Shown: positions 1 to 7,757 of the stretch, piece after piece
How the letters are laid out: each line of letters begins with the position of its first letter
How positions within the stretch are numbered: position 1 is the stretch's first letter
NCBI GenBank assembly: GCA_022844165.1
Contig: JALHMH010000011.1
Span: 1-64,000 of the forward strand
Source: Lysobacterales bacterium
Lineage (GTDB): Bacteria; Pseudomonadota; Gammaproteobacteria; Xanthomonadales; SZUA-5
Length of the DNA: 64,000 bases
Direction: 5' to 3'
Notes under the pieces: generated by a model
What the model saw: the letters and a program-made list of their open reading frames with translations, nothing else
Databases searched by the model: none
What the model was told of the DNA's origin: nothing
Program-made: the position numbers and the translations under genes

Positions 1-8
1 CATGGAGA

Positions 9-117
9 GCGAGTCCGGACATGTGCCGGACTCGCGACTTGAGAAACGCACAGGAAGTGCGTTTCTCAACAACGTGTTAGGGGAGCTTGTGGGGCGCCGC
101 GTACAACGCGGCGCCCC
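9..117. repeat. Three tandem perfect stem-loops
   Basis: Three consecutive perfect inverted repeats occupy about 110 bases. Arms 9-18 and 26-35 make 10 bp with a 7-base loop. Arms 41-51 and 57-67 make 11 bp with a 5-base loop. Arms 91-102 and 106-117 make 12 bp with a 3-base loop. The three stems differ in sequence, so they are not copies of one another. None is followed by a T-tract on either strand. They lie upstream of the phytase-like lipoprotein gene. They may be T-less terminators or mRNA stabilisers of a gene outside the window, or leader structures; the function is not determined. Confidence 0.7.
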
Positions 118-236
118 GTGGGTGATCGTACTCGCATACGATTGACTGCGATTCGATCCAGTGGGCGCAGTCTCTGCCTCGCCCTATTCGACGGGCTCCA
201 GCTATGCTCCGCCGTTCTTCCGGGCGGAGAAGTTCA

Positions 237-1274
237 ATGCGCTGTTTGTGTTTCGCTCTGACGTTGTTGCTGACGGGCTGCGCTTCGGTGCAGACGAAAG
301 ACACGCGAACGATTGCAGAGCGTTATACGACCCGGCCTTCTCCCGCAGACAACATCGATTCACTTGCCACCTGGCATGGTCCCGAAGGCCAATACTGGCT
401 GTTCGCTTCCGCCAAAGACGCCGACAATCTTGCAATGTTCGATGCGGCAACAGGCAAGCCGCTGCGCCGCGTCGGCGCGCCGGGTAACGGCGTTGGCCAA
501 CTCGATCGACCCAATGGCATCACTGTCATCGACGATCTGTTGTTTGTCGTGGAGCGCGACAATCGTCGAATACAAGTTTTCCGACTTCCAGAGTTGCGCT
601 CGGAGCTGATATTCGGCGCGGAAAATCTCCAAGTTCCTTACGGACTTTGGGCGCATCGCATCGGTCGTGAGATTGAAGTGCTGGTCAGCGACAGTTATCA
701 AGAGGCGGATGGTAGTCCGCCGCCGCTGCCATTGCTCGCCGAGCGGATCAAGCGCTACCGGTTGAAGACAGCGCTGGGACAGTGGAACGCTCAGTACGAC
801 GGCGCGTTTGGTGCGACAGACAGCGATGGCGCATTGCGTTGGGTCGAGTCGATTCTGGGCGACCCGATCCACAATCGACTACTGATCGCGGAAGAATTCC
901 TCAAGCCTGGAAGCACCATCAAGATCTACGATATGGCGGGCGACTACACGGGACAGTCGCTGGCGCTCGAGCACTTCGAGGGGCAGGCTGAGGGTATCGC
1001 CATGTGGGCCTGCGACGATGGCAGTGGTGTGATCGTCGCCACCGATCAACGCGATGACGGCAATCGCTTCCAGGTGTTCGACCGCCAGACACTGACGCAT
1101 CTGGGCGCGTTCGCCGGTCGCGGCACAAGCAACACGGATGGCATACACATCGATCAACGCAGCAGCGATGCGTTTCCTGGCGGCGCATTCTTCGCCGTGC
1201 ACGATGACCAGGCAGTGTCGGCTTTCGATTGGCGCGACATTAATCGCGAGCTGGGACTGGCCGGTTGCGATTAG
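237..1274 (+). CDS. Phytase-like beta-propeller lipoprotein
   Basis: This 345-residue protein resembles the beta-propeller phytase (3-phytase) family, which removes phosphate from inositol hexakisphosphate or related phosphoesters. From the ATG at 237 it begins with a short hydrophobic segment and a lipobox ending LLTGC (Cys15), so it is probably a lipoprotein. A GGAG sits 7 bases before this ATG, which favours it over the upstream in-frame ATG at 204. Propeller-type repeats such as NRRIQVFRLP and NRFQVFDRQT are visible, with a late DGI motif. It stands alone on the plus strand and faces thyA convergently. Calcium and phosphate ligands were not checked by alignment, so enzymatic activity is inferred; a non-catalytic six-bladed propeller remains possible. 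Confidence 0.7.
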   Translation: MRCLCFALTLLLTGCASVQTKDTRTIAERYTTRPSPADNIDSLATWHGPEGQYWLFASAKDADNLAMFDAATGKPLRRVGAPGNGVGQLDRPNGITVIDDLLFVVERDNRRIQVFRLPELRSELIFGAENLQVPYGLWAHRIGREIEVLVSDSYQEADGSPPPLPLLAERIKRYRLKTALGQWNAQYDGAFGATDSDGALRWVESILGDPIHNRLLIAEEFLKPGSTIKIYDMAGDYTGQSLALEHFEGQAEGIAMWACDDGSGVIVATDQRDDGNRFQVFDRQTLTHLGAFAGRGTSNTDGIHIDQRSSDAFPGGAFFAVHDDQAVSAFDWRDINRELGLAGCD

Positions 1275-1455
1275 ACCAACGAACGCTTGAGTGTGCTTGC
1301 CACATTCTCGCGTTTCGCAGCCGCATTGCAAGTGTCTGTGCGTCGGCGCTGTCGCGGCTCGGATGCGTTCGAACGTTCAAACGTCTGGGCGGTGAGAGTG
1401 CCTGCTGAAATAAACCGCGTGATCGCGTGCTGCGGTCTGTTGACGGCATACCTTG

Positions 1456-2247
1456 TCAGACAGCGATCGGAGCTTTGATCGCAGGGTGCGGGTCGTAACC
1501 TTCGAAGCGAATGTCGTCGAAGCGGAATGCGGTGATGTCGCGGATTGCTGGATTCAATCTTAGTTGCGGCAACGGTCGGGGATCGCGCGTGAGTTGCAAA
1601 CGGGCTTGATCCAGGTGGTTCAAATATAGGTGCGCGTCGCCGAAAGTGTGCACAAACTCTCCTGGCAGCAACTCGCACACTTGCGCGACCATAGCCGTAA
1701 GCAAAGCATAAGAGGCGATGTTGAAAGGCACGCCAAGAAACACATCCGCGCTGCGCTGGTACAGTTGGCAGGACAGTTGCCCGTTGGCAACATAAAACTG
1801 GAACAGTGCATGGCAAGGTGCCAGCGCCATGGACGGAATGTCGGCAGGATTCCAGGCACTGACGATCAGGCGACGTGAGTCTGGGTTTCGACGGATGTCG
1901 GCAATCACCTGGCTCAGTTGATCGATGCTGCCGCCCGGCGCCTGCCAGGAGCGCCATTGCCGGCCGTATACCGGCCCAAGTTCGCCGTCGCGATCGGCCC
2001 ATTCATCCCAGATCGTGACGCCGTTGTCGCGCAGGTATTTGACATTGGTGTCGCCCGCGATAAACCACAACAACTCGTGCACGATCGAACGTGTATGAAG
2101 TTTTTTCGTGGTGACCAGCGGGAAGCCATCGCGCAAATCGCAGCGCAGCTGGTAGCCGAAAACCGATCGCGTACCGACCCCCGTGCGATCAGCCCGTTCG
2201 ACGCCGTTCTCGAGCACATGGCGAAGCAAGTCGTGATAGACCTTCAC
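1456..2247 (-). CDS. thyA: Thymidylate synthase
   Basis: Converts dUMP to dTMP using 5,10-methylene-tetrahydrofolate in the cytosol, supplying thymidine for DNA synthesis. The protein is 263 residues, close to the usual 264 of the bacterial enzyme. It carries the catalytic cysteine in [10 protein letters not shown] (Cys145), the N-terminal [11 protein letters not shown] loop, and [16 protein letters not shown]. The GTG start at 2247 overlaps the lgt stop (GTGA), so the pair is translationally coupled, as in many Proteobacteria. The reading frame stays open well upstream but that part overlaps lgt and should not be included. The gene is last in the minus-strand VOC-M48-dodecin-lgt-thyA run. 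Confidence 0.96.
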   Translation of the reverse strand: MKVYHDLLRHVLENGVERADRTGVGTRSVFGYQLRCDLRDGFPLVTTKKLHTRSIVHELLWFIAGDTNVKYLRDNGVTIWDEWADRDGELGPVYGRQWRSWQAPGGSIDQLSQVIADIRRNPDSRRLIVSAWNPADIPSMALAPCHALFQFYVANGQLSCQLYQRSADVFLGVPFNIASYALLTAMVAQVCELLPGEFVHTFGDAHLYLNHLDQARLQLTRDPRPLPQLRLNPAIRDITAFRFDDIRFEGYDPHPAIKAPIAV

Positions 2248-3092
2248 GCCTTCAACTCCCGTCGGCGGTACGCCATGATCAGCAGTACGACGCCGAACAG
2301 CACCATCGGCAGCGACAGTACCTGACCCATCGTCAACCAGCCCCATGCCAGATATCCAAGATGCGCATCCGGCTGGCGCACCAGTTCCAGTCCGATCCGT
2401 CCTACGCCATAAGCGATCAGGAACACACCTGAGATGGCCATGCGCGGTCTGGGATTCTTCGAGAACCACCAGAGCAGGATAAACATCACCACGCCCTCCC
2501 AGAACGCCTGATACAACTGCGAGGGATGACGCGCCTGGTCGATGAGCAATCCCTGAGCGAGCTGGGCGCGAATCTCATCGACGGACAGGCTGGTCGGCAG
2601 AGCATTCGGAAAGATCATGCCCCATGCGTGTGTGGTCTTGGCACCCCAGAGTTCACCGCCGACAAAGTTCCCAATACGGCCGAGCCCGAGCCCGATCGGC
2701 ACGATCGGCGCAATGAAATCATAAATCGCAAATACCGGGCGTTTGGATTTGCGTGCGTACCAGCCCATGGCGATCAGTACACCCAGTAAACCGCCATGAA
2801 AACTCATGCCGCCTTCCCACACACGGAAAATTGAAATCGGATCCGCGAGAAATGCGTCGAAATGATAAAACAGTGTCGAACCGAGTCGGCCACCAACGAT
2901 CGCACCGACCATGCCGTAAAAAATGATGTCCTCAACCTCGGAGCGCATGAATCCGCGCCACGCGTCCTGCGTTCGCCATCGCGCCAGCCAGAACGCCGAA
3001 AACGCTGCCGCGATGTACATCAGCCCGTACCAATGGATCGCAATGGGCCCAAGTTGCAACGCAACCGGGTCAATGTTGTGGACGTAGGGCAT
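2244..3092 (-). CDS. lgt: Prolipoprotein diacylglyceryl transferase
   Basis: Inner-membrane enzyme that transfers diacylglycerol from phosphatidylglycerol to the lipobox cysteine of prelipoproteins, the first step of lipoprotein maturation. About 282 residues from the ATG at 3092, with several membrane segments and the family motifs [20 protein letters not shown] and [14 protein letters not shown] prefer the start at 3092 ([16 protein letters not shown]) because homologs begin near this sequence; an in-frame ATG at 3146 would add 18 polar residues. No strong ribosome-binding site is visible. It overlaps thyA by 4 bases. A perfect hairpin lies between the dodecin gene and this one. Confidence 0.95.
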   Translation of the reverse strand: MPYVHNIDPVALQLGPIAIHWYGLMYIAAAFSAFWLARWRTQDAWRGFMRSEVEDIIFYGMVGAIVGGRLGSTLFYHFDAFLADPISIFRVWEGGMSFHGGLLGVLIAMGWYARKSKRPVFAIYDFIAPIVPIGLGLGRIGNFVGGELWGAKTTHAWGMIFPNALPTSLSVDEIRAQLAQGLLIDQARHPSQLYQAFWEGVVMFILLWWFSKNPRPRMAISGVFLIAYGVGRIGLELVRQPDAHLGYLAWGWLTMGQVLSLPMVLFGVVLLIMAYRRRELKA

Positions 3093-3127
3093 GGGCGAGT
3101 GGGTGGTGACTGGAGAGGATCTCGCGG

Positions 3128-3161
3128 CGATTGCGGGTTGCGGCAACCCGCAATCGTTTTT
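3128..3161 (+). repeat. 13-bp perfect hairpin with T-run, REP-like
   Basis: Arms 3128-3140 and 3144-3156 are perfectly complementary with a 3-base loop, followed on the plus strand by five T (3157-3161). It looks like an intrinsic terminator for plus-strand transcription, yet both neighbours (dodecin and lgt) are on the minus strand, where the stem is preceded rather than followed by the A/T run. Nearly the same stem recurs at 49824-49847, so it may be a dispersed palindromic unit rather than a dedicated terminator. Confidence 0.65.
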
Positions 3162-3173
3162 CCAACGAACGCG

Positions 3174-3407
3174 CTACTTCTTTTTCGCCGGTTTCTCAGG
3201 TTTGGCGTCGTCCAGCAAGAACGTCAAACGCAACGTGACGCGGTAGCTGACGACTTTGCCCTTTTCAACCACGACTTTTTGTTCGGACACCCATGCGCCC
3301 TGGATGTTCTTGACCGTCTCGGAGGCGCGGGAAATGCCCTGATGGATGGCGTCCTCGAAGCCCTTGTTCGAAGACGATGATATTTCGATGATTTTGGCGA
3401 CGCTCAT
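3174..3407 (-). CDS. Dodecin family flavin-binding protein
   Basis: A 77-residue protein matching the dodecin family: small proteins that assemble into hollow dodecamers and store or buffer riboflavin-type flavins. Visible features are the start MSVAKIIEISSSSNKGFEDA, the central WVSEQKVVVEKGKV with its aromatic residue near the flavin site, and YRVTLRLTFLLD. The C-terminal tail is short and lysine-rich. The ATG at 3407 has a good GGAG site 9 bases upstream; an ATG nine codons further up lacks one. It lies 42 bases after the M48 protease gene and upstream of lgt on the same strand. Confidence 0.88.
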   Translation of the reverse strand: MSVAKIIEISSSSNKGFEDAIHQGISRASETVKNIQGAWVSEQKVVVEKGKVVSYRVTLRLTFLLDDAKPEKPAKKK

Positions 3408-3449
3408 GGATACTCTCCTGTAGGGTGCCGGCAAGCGCCGGCGGGTGCT

Positions 3450-4283
3450 TCAACGGTTGCCGCAATACTGCTCGCGAATCTTGAGCGCTTGTGGCATCCA
3501 TTCGTTGAGTTGACGAATGCGCGTGTCGTGGCTGGGGTGCGTCGATGCGAACTCGGGTGGCGCACCCTTGCTGGCCGCTGCCATACGCTCCCACAAACGT
3601 GGTGCTTCCGTGGGATCAAAGCATGCCGCTGCCGCAAACATGAGTCCGAGGCGATCGGCCTCGGACTCGTGATCGCGCGAAAACGGCAACAGCACACCAT
3701 ACTTGCTGCCAGCGCCGAGTGCAGCCATGACGTTGCGTTGCGTGCCAGGATCCATGTCGGACATGGCCATTCCCGCGGCCATTGATCCCATTTGAACGAG
3801 CTTTTGGTAGGCCATGCGCTCGGCGCCGTGACGCGCGATGGCGTGTGCAATTTCATGGCCCATAACGGCGGCCAGACCATCTTCGTTCGCCGTAATCGGC
3901 AAGATGCCGGTGTACACGGCAATTTTGCCGCCGGGCATCGCGAATGCATTCGCTTGAGGGGATTCGATGACATTCACATCCCACTCGAAACCCGGATCGG
4001 CTTTCGGGTCGAGTTTTCGGACAGCTTCGATGAGGCGAATGGCGATGCCGCGTACCTGTTGTGCCAAGGGCCCCTGGCGGACCACGCGTTCGGTCTGCAA
4101 TACCTCTTGGTACGCTTGATAACCGAGCGACATTTCTTGATCGCGCGTAATGTCGACCAGTTGCGTGCGCCCGGTCAGTGGTACCTCAGATTGATTGGCG
4201 AAGTAGTAATAGAGGAAGTAGCCCCCGAACAGGAGGATCGGCAACCAGCGAATGCCGCCCGTGCGGCGTCGTTGTCCGAGCAT
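3450..4283 (-). CDS. M48 family zinc metalloprotease
   Basis: A 277-residue membrane-anchored metallopeptidase of the M48 (Oma1/BepA/LoiP-like) type, likely acting in envelope protein quality control. An N-terminal hydrophobic segment lies near residues 12-28, the zinc-binding HEIAH at 143-147, and a downstream ESEAD motif at 206-210 supplies the third zinc ligand. The C-terminal SHDTRIRQLNEWM segment is typical of the family. It has no TPR domain, so it is closer to LoiP/YcaL than to full-length BepA. The start is 2 bases after the stop of the VOC gene, indicating an operon. Confidence 0.9.
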   Translation of the reverse strand: MLGQRRRTGGIRWLPILLFGGYFLYYYFANQSEVPLTGRTQLVDITRDQEMSLGYQAYQEVLQTERVVRQGPLAQQVRGIAIRLIEAVRKLDPKADPGFEWDVNVIESPQANAFAMPGGKIAVYTGILPITANEDGLAAVMGHEIAHAIARHGAERMAYQKLVQMGSMAAGMAMSDMDPGTQRNVMAALGAGSKYGVLLPFSRDHESEADRLGLMFAAAACFDPTEAPRLWERMAAASKGAPPEFASTHPSHDTRIRQLNEWMPQALKIREQYCGNR

Positions 4284-4285
4284 CG

Positions 4286-4864
4286 TCAGTCTTCCTTCTT
4301 CGTTTCCGTGCCGGCCGGGGCACCAAGGATCTGGTTGATTTCGATGAAAAATCCATCGGGATCAAACACCGCACTGAACATCACGGGAATAACACCTTTG
4401 CCGCCCGGGCCTGGGTACTCAATGCGCGTAGGCTCGGTATGCACCGCAACGCCGGGCACAGCTTTGACGTTCTCCCAACGCTGATCCAGGTCCTTTGCAT
4501 TGATGACCACAATACTGTCGCCGGCCATGGGACGCTTGTTTTCTGGCGGGGCCGGATCAGGGTCGTCGAGGCGCTGCATCAGGCCGAGCGCACCGATGAA
4601 CGTATCGTTTGCGCGCATCAGCACCAGGCGCGTGGTATGAGGCTTGACGCTGCCGTCGGCTTGTTTGCCGCCCCCGAGGCGCTCGTCATAAACCACGGTC
4701 AATCCAAGGGCGTCGCGATATAGCGGCAAAGATTTCTCGATGTCGCGCACAAGCAATGTTGTCCGGCGTACGTCGACGGGCGACCGCTCAGCTTCGGGTA
4801 CGGGTTCCGCGATGCTGGCCGACGCCAGAGCACATCCCGCCATCCAGACCCCTATTCGCCGCAT
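4286..4864 (-). CDS. VOC (glyoxalase/dioxygenase fold) family protein
   Basis: A 192-residue protein with an N-terminal export signal (a hydrophobic stretch ending ASIAEP) followed by one vicinal-oxygen-chelate unit: RRTTLLVRDIEKSLPLYRDA at the beginning and FSAVFDPDGFFIEINQI at the end. Such domains bind a divalent metal and include glyoxalases, dioxygenases and resistance proteins; the substrate cannot be told here. The ATG at 4864 is preceded by GAGG 9 bases upstream. The frame remains open to 5086, but that extension shows no domain and is probably noncoding. First gene of the run ending in thyA. Periplasmic location is inferred from the signal. Confidence 0.82.
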   Translation of the reverse strand: MRRIGVWMAGCALASASIAEPVPEAERSPVDVRRTTLLVRDIEKSLPLYRDALGLTVVYDERLGGGKQADGSVKPHTTRLVLMRANDTFIGALGLMQRLDDPDPAPPENKRPMAGDSIVVINAKDLDQRWENVKAVPGVAVHTEPTRIEYPGPGGKGVIPVMFSAVFDPDGFFIEINQILGAPAGTETKKED

Positions 4865-5336
4865 GATCGATCCTCGAGAAAGTTGCCGCCACAGCGAGAC
4901 GATATGCCTTCTGGGCGCAAATGGTAAGCCACAGAGTTGCCGCTCTCTCTCGCGGCGCGTCGATAGGTTGCCTGCCATGCGCCTTGCGCGGATCGAGGAA
5001 AAACTCGCGTCGCGACAACGGTTCCGTCGGTGCCAACGGGCGCTGGCATGGCACCGAGCGCAAGATCCGCCCGTATCCTTGGTCAACGCGCCCAGATCCA
5101 GCAGTTCTTTGTCTGGCGAGCGCTTGGCTAGAGTCCTTGACGGAGCCGGATCTTTTCATTTGAGTCAAATTTTCGTCGGTGCGGCTTTGGCCGTTGAAGC
5201 CCCCTTGAGTACAAGGGGGCGATTGAGCGCGCAGCGCTCAATGGGGGTTTTGGCAAGTACGGTGTCTGGCGAAGCCAACAATGCTCGGCGGTCTGAGGCG
5301 AAGCCAGCCCGGGTTGACCAACCTGCTGCTGGCGTA
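4865..5336. other. Intergenic region with repeat copy A
   Basis: This 472-base stretch lies between the VOC gene start and the LysR stop. Its middle and right part is a copy of a dispersed repeat (5128-5305). The left part, 4865-5127, must contain the promoter of the VOC operon on the minus strand, but I could not identify a convincing -35/-10 pair. Short open frames here have no recognisable domain and I do not regard them as genes. Confidence 0.5.
5128..5305 (+). repeat. Dispersed intergenic repeat, copy A
   Basis: About 178 bases that align with 49641-49815. The shared blocks are ctagagtccttgacggagcc, an inner inverted repeat around gcccccttgagtacaaggggg, gattgagcgcgcagcgctca, and a right-end block containing tggcgaagccaacaatgctc. 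The centre can form two hairpins (the CCCCCTT/AAGGGGG stem and the TGAGCGCGCAGCGCTCA stem). No open reading frame or transposase is present, so it is a miniature non-coding element (MITE or REP type) or a spreading intergenic unit. Confidence 0.8.
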
Positions 5337-6248
5337 TTACCGGGCGGTGTCGCTTCGCAGTGCCGGATGTTGACGCAGCACAGCGAGCGCGAATTCAAAG
5401 AATGACCTGACCTTCGCGGGCGCGCGGCGGCCTTCGCGCGACACCAGATGCACCGGCACCGGTGGTGGCAGGCAATCGTTGAGCAGCGTGACCAGCGCAC
5501 GACGCCCGACTTCGGCGACCTGATATGACATCACGCGCGTGATGCCAGCGCCGGCCAGTGCCAATGCGATGGCTGCCTGGTTGGTGCTGACCGTGATATG
5601 GGGTCGCACATGTAGCGTGTACACATCATCGGCACCGACAAATCGCCAATGGGGCGTTCGCGCGTCGGCGGCAGAGAAGATGATCTGGTGTTCGGCCAGA
5701 TCAACCGGCTGCAACGGCTGCGGCACTCGCTCAAGATACGCTGGTGCCGCACACAACACGCGCCGCACCTGACCTAACAGTTGCGCAACCAGCGTTGAGT
5801 CGGGCAGTTCTCCGGTCATCAACGCGACATCGATGCGCTCTTCGAACAGGTGCAGCGGACGATCGTGCAATCGCAGGTCAATGCTGACCTCAGGAAAACG
5901 GCGCGCGTATTCAGCGACAACGGGCGCCAGTACAAAGTGGCCCATCATCGTCGGCGCGCCGATCGTCAGATGTCCGCGCGGCTGAGCGTGTTCACCGGCC
6001 GCGGCGTCTTCGGCACTATCGATGTCGTTCAGAATGCGGCGGCAATCGTCGACATAACGCTGACCGGCATCGGTCAGCGTCACGCCGCGCGTGGTACGGA
6101 ATAGCAGTACGCAACCGAGCCGCCGCTCCAGCGCCGCAATCGCACGCGTCGCTGCAGCCGGAGAAAGCCCCAAACGTCGGGCGGCGCTGGCGAAGCCACC
6201 ATCGTCGGCAGCCGCGATCAATACTTCGATTTGCCGGAGTCGATCCAT
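5337..6248 (-). CDS. LysR family transcriptional regulator
   Basis: A 303-residue LysR-type regulator: N-terminal winged helix-turn-helix (about residues 1-60, with GGFASAARRLGLSPAAATRA as the recognition region), a linker helix, and a periplasmic-binding-protein-like effector domain from about residue 92. The effector and target are unknown. No target gene is divergently adjacent in the usual close arrangement; the nearest plus-strand gene, an alpha/beta hydrolase, starts 300 bases away and could be regulated by it. A perfect palindrome at 6305-6316, 57 bases upstream of the start, is a possible binding site. Confidence 0.92.
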   Translation of the reverse strand: MDRLRQIEVLIAAADDGGFASAARRLGLSPAAATRAIAALERRLGCVLLFRTTRGVTLTDAGQRYVDDCRRILNDIDSAEDAAAGEHAQPRGHLTIGAPTMMGHFVLAPVVAEYARRFPEVSIDLRLHDRPLHLFEERIDVALMTGELPDSTLVAQLLGQVRRVLCAAPAYLERVPQPLQPVDLAEHQIIFSAADARTPHWRFVGADDVYTLHVRPHITVSTNQAAIALALAGAGITRVMSYQVAEVGRRALVTLLNDCLPPPVPVHLVSREGRRAPAKVRSFFEFALAVLRQHPALRSDTAR

Positions 6249-6548
6249 GGGCTGTGGTCGTGGCCGAGAGGATCGGATCAGGACCGGAAGGGTCGCGAAC
6301 TTCTGTCATGCATGACCGCCGGCCGTCGGTGACCATTTGATGTCTGTGGACCGGACAGTCTCATGCCAAGTGTGCTTCGGAATCACTCAGCTCGACCTTC
6401 ATGTTGTCTGGCTCGATCACCACTGAGCCCTGCTGCCCTGTCCAATGGCCCTTTGGTTCGACAAATTTCTCAGCATGCTGCGACGTACGGACATTCTTGC
6501 GCATCTTCTTTGGTCCATGCCCTTTAACTCTCCCTTGGTGGATCTTCC
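6249..6548. other. Divergent intergenic region
   Basis: Three hundred bases between the divergent LysR and alpha/beta hydrolase genes. It must hold both promoters. A perfect 12-base palindrome sits at 6305-6316. An 80-codon minus-strand frame (6361-6603) overlaps the hydrolase start and has no recognisable domain; I do not call it. Confidence 0.5.
6305..6316. promoter_or_regulatory. Perfect palindrome, candidate operator
   Basis: The sequence gtcatgcatgac is a perfect 12-base palindrome 57 bases upstream of the LysR start, in the space between two divergent genes. LysR proteins bind dyad-symmetric sites in such positions, so it is a reasonable candidate; binding is inferred. Confidence 0.3.
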
Positions 6549-7403
6549 TTGAAATACTCGAGACTCGTTGGTTTTTACTGCGCGGTCCTGGCTGGCCCGT
6601 CATTCGCGGACTCGAGTCTTGAGGACGTGAGCTTCATCAGTCGCGGCACAACAATCTCGGGCTCGATCGCCTGGCCGATCAACAAACCCGCCGCCGCCGT
6701 CGTGTTTATCCACGGATCCGGCGCACAGTCGCGCAATCTCGAACTGTCCCGACGCTTCGCCGAGCGCGGCATCGCGACCTTGGTTTATGACAAGCGCGGT
6801 GTCGGAAAGTCCGGTGGCCTTTATGAAGGCGACCAGAGCGTCAGCGGTACGAATATTGAAACGTTGGCGGACGATGCGGCGGCAGCATTGGATGCGCTGG
6901 CAAGCAACGTTGCGCTTGAGGGTGCGCCGGTCGGATTTGCCGGGATTTCGCAGGCCGGCTGGATTGCGCCGCTGGCCGCGACGAAGACCCGCCACGCCAG
7001 GTTCCTGTTGCTCTGGAGTGCGCCGGTCTGCAAAGTCAGCGAGGAAGACATCTACAGCAAGTACACAGCCGACAAGGACGGTCCGGATCGCCCGCCTTAC
7101 GCTACCGCGCTGGCCGCGCTCACGGAGCCCTATCTTTGGCCGAAGTTCCTGGGCCGCGACACCGATCCGGCCGACGATTTAGCCCAGCTTACAATTCCAG
7201 GCTTCTGGATCTTCGGCGCTCACGACGGCAGCATCCCCATCGACCTTTCGCTGCGTCGACTGGATGCACTGCGCGCGGCTGGCCATCCCTATGAATGGAT
7301 GTTGTTTGCCGAGCAAGGTCACAACAACATGACTGCAACCTTCGACGCAGCGATCCGTTGGGTCCAGGGGCTGGGGAATTCGTCGCTGGCTCAGACGCAG
7401 TAG
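6549..7403 (+). CDS. Secreted alpha/beta hydrolase
   Basis: A 284-residue serine hydrolase with an N-terminal signal peptide (about residues 1-20, ending PSFA). It has the oxyanion motif HGSG (55-58), the nucleophile elbow GISQAG with Ser134, an acidic residue in FGAHDGS and the catalytic histidine in EQGHNN near the C-terminus. Its YDKRGVGKSGG segment is typical of the broad dienelactone hydrolase/prolyl-oligopeptidase-like group often annotated as alpha/beta hydrolase. Substrate unknown. The start is TTG with a modest GGTGG site upstream. It may be under control of the divergent LysR regulator. Confidence 0.85.
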   Translation: MKYSRLVGFYCAVLAGPSFADSSLEDVSFISRGTTISGSIAWPINKPAAAVVFIHGSGAQSRNLELSRRFAERGIATLVYDKRGVGKSGGLYEGDQSVSGTNIETLADDAAAALDALASNVALEGAPVGFAGISQAGWIAPLAATKTRHARFLLLWSAPVCKVSEEDIYSKYTADKDGPDRPPYATALAALTEPYLWPKFLGRDTDPADDLAQLTIPGFWIFGAHDGSIPIDLSLRRLDALRAAGHPYEWMLFAEQGHNNMTATFDAAIRWVQGLGNSSLAQTQ

Positions 7404-7508
7404 CGGAGCTCGAAGGACTCCGAGCACGGAACCCGACGCACACGGTTCGGCGGTGTTTCCGCCAGCTTTTTCGATAGCGTGCCGCTTGTCTCGCCAATAC
7501 CGACTTCG

Positions 7509-7703
7509 ATGCGCTCTTTTGCCACCACGTGTTTTATCGTTTTCGCCAGCGGTTGCGCACATGCGCCGCAATCTGCATCGCCGCCTGTCAACAGCACCAA
7601 GGCGGGTTGGCGGATCGTCGCGAAGACCGCGCAGCACGGATCCTTCTTTGCGCGATCGGAATTTACGCGGCAAGAGTTGCAAACCTTCGGAGGCTCCTCG
7701 TAG
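7509..7703 (+). CDS. Possible small lipoprotein
   Basis: A 64-codon frame that begins with a lipoprotein-like leader: MRSFATTCFIVFASGCAHAP, with a lipobox-like FASGC. Third codon positions are about two-thirds G or C, weakly consistent with coding. There is no good ribosome-binding site, and a cysteine-rich frame is open on the opposite strand over the same bases, so the strand is uncertain. It lies in the 354-base gap between the hydrolase and the aminotransferase; nothing else was seen there. Low confidence. Confidence 0.3.
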   Translation: MRSFATTCFIVFASGCAHAPQSASPPVNSTKAGWRIVAKTAQHGSFFARSEFTRQELQTFGGSS

Positions 7704-7757
7704 CCCCATTGCGCCGTTCCATTGGTTTCCCGATCTGAGGCCCTTATCATCGGGCGC

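Noticed and set aside
4788..5168. 126-residue minus-strand open frame upstream of the VOC gene
   Set aside because: Overlaps the VOC start and the dispersed repeat; composition is arginine-rich with no domain or good start site.
6361..6603. 80-codon minus-strand frame between the LysR and hydrolase genes
   Set aside because: Overlaps the hydrolase start and signal peptide, and has no domain or ribosome-binding support.
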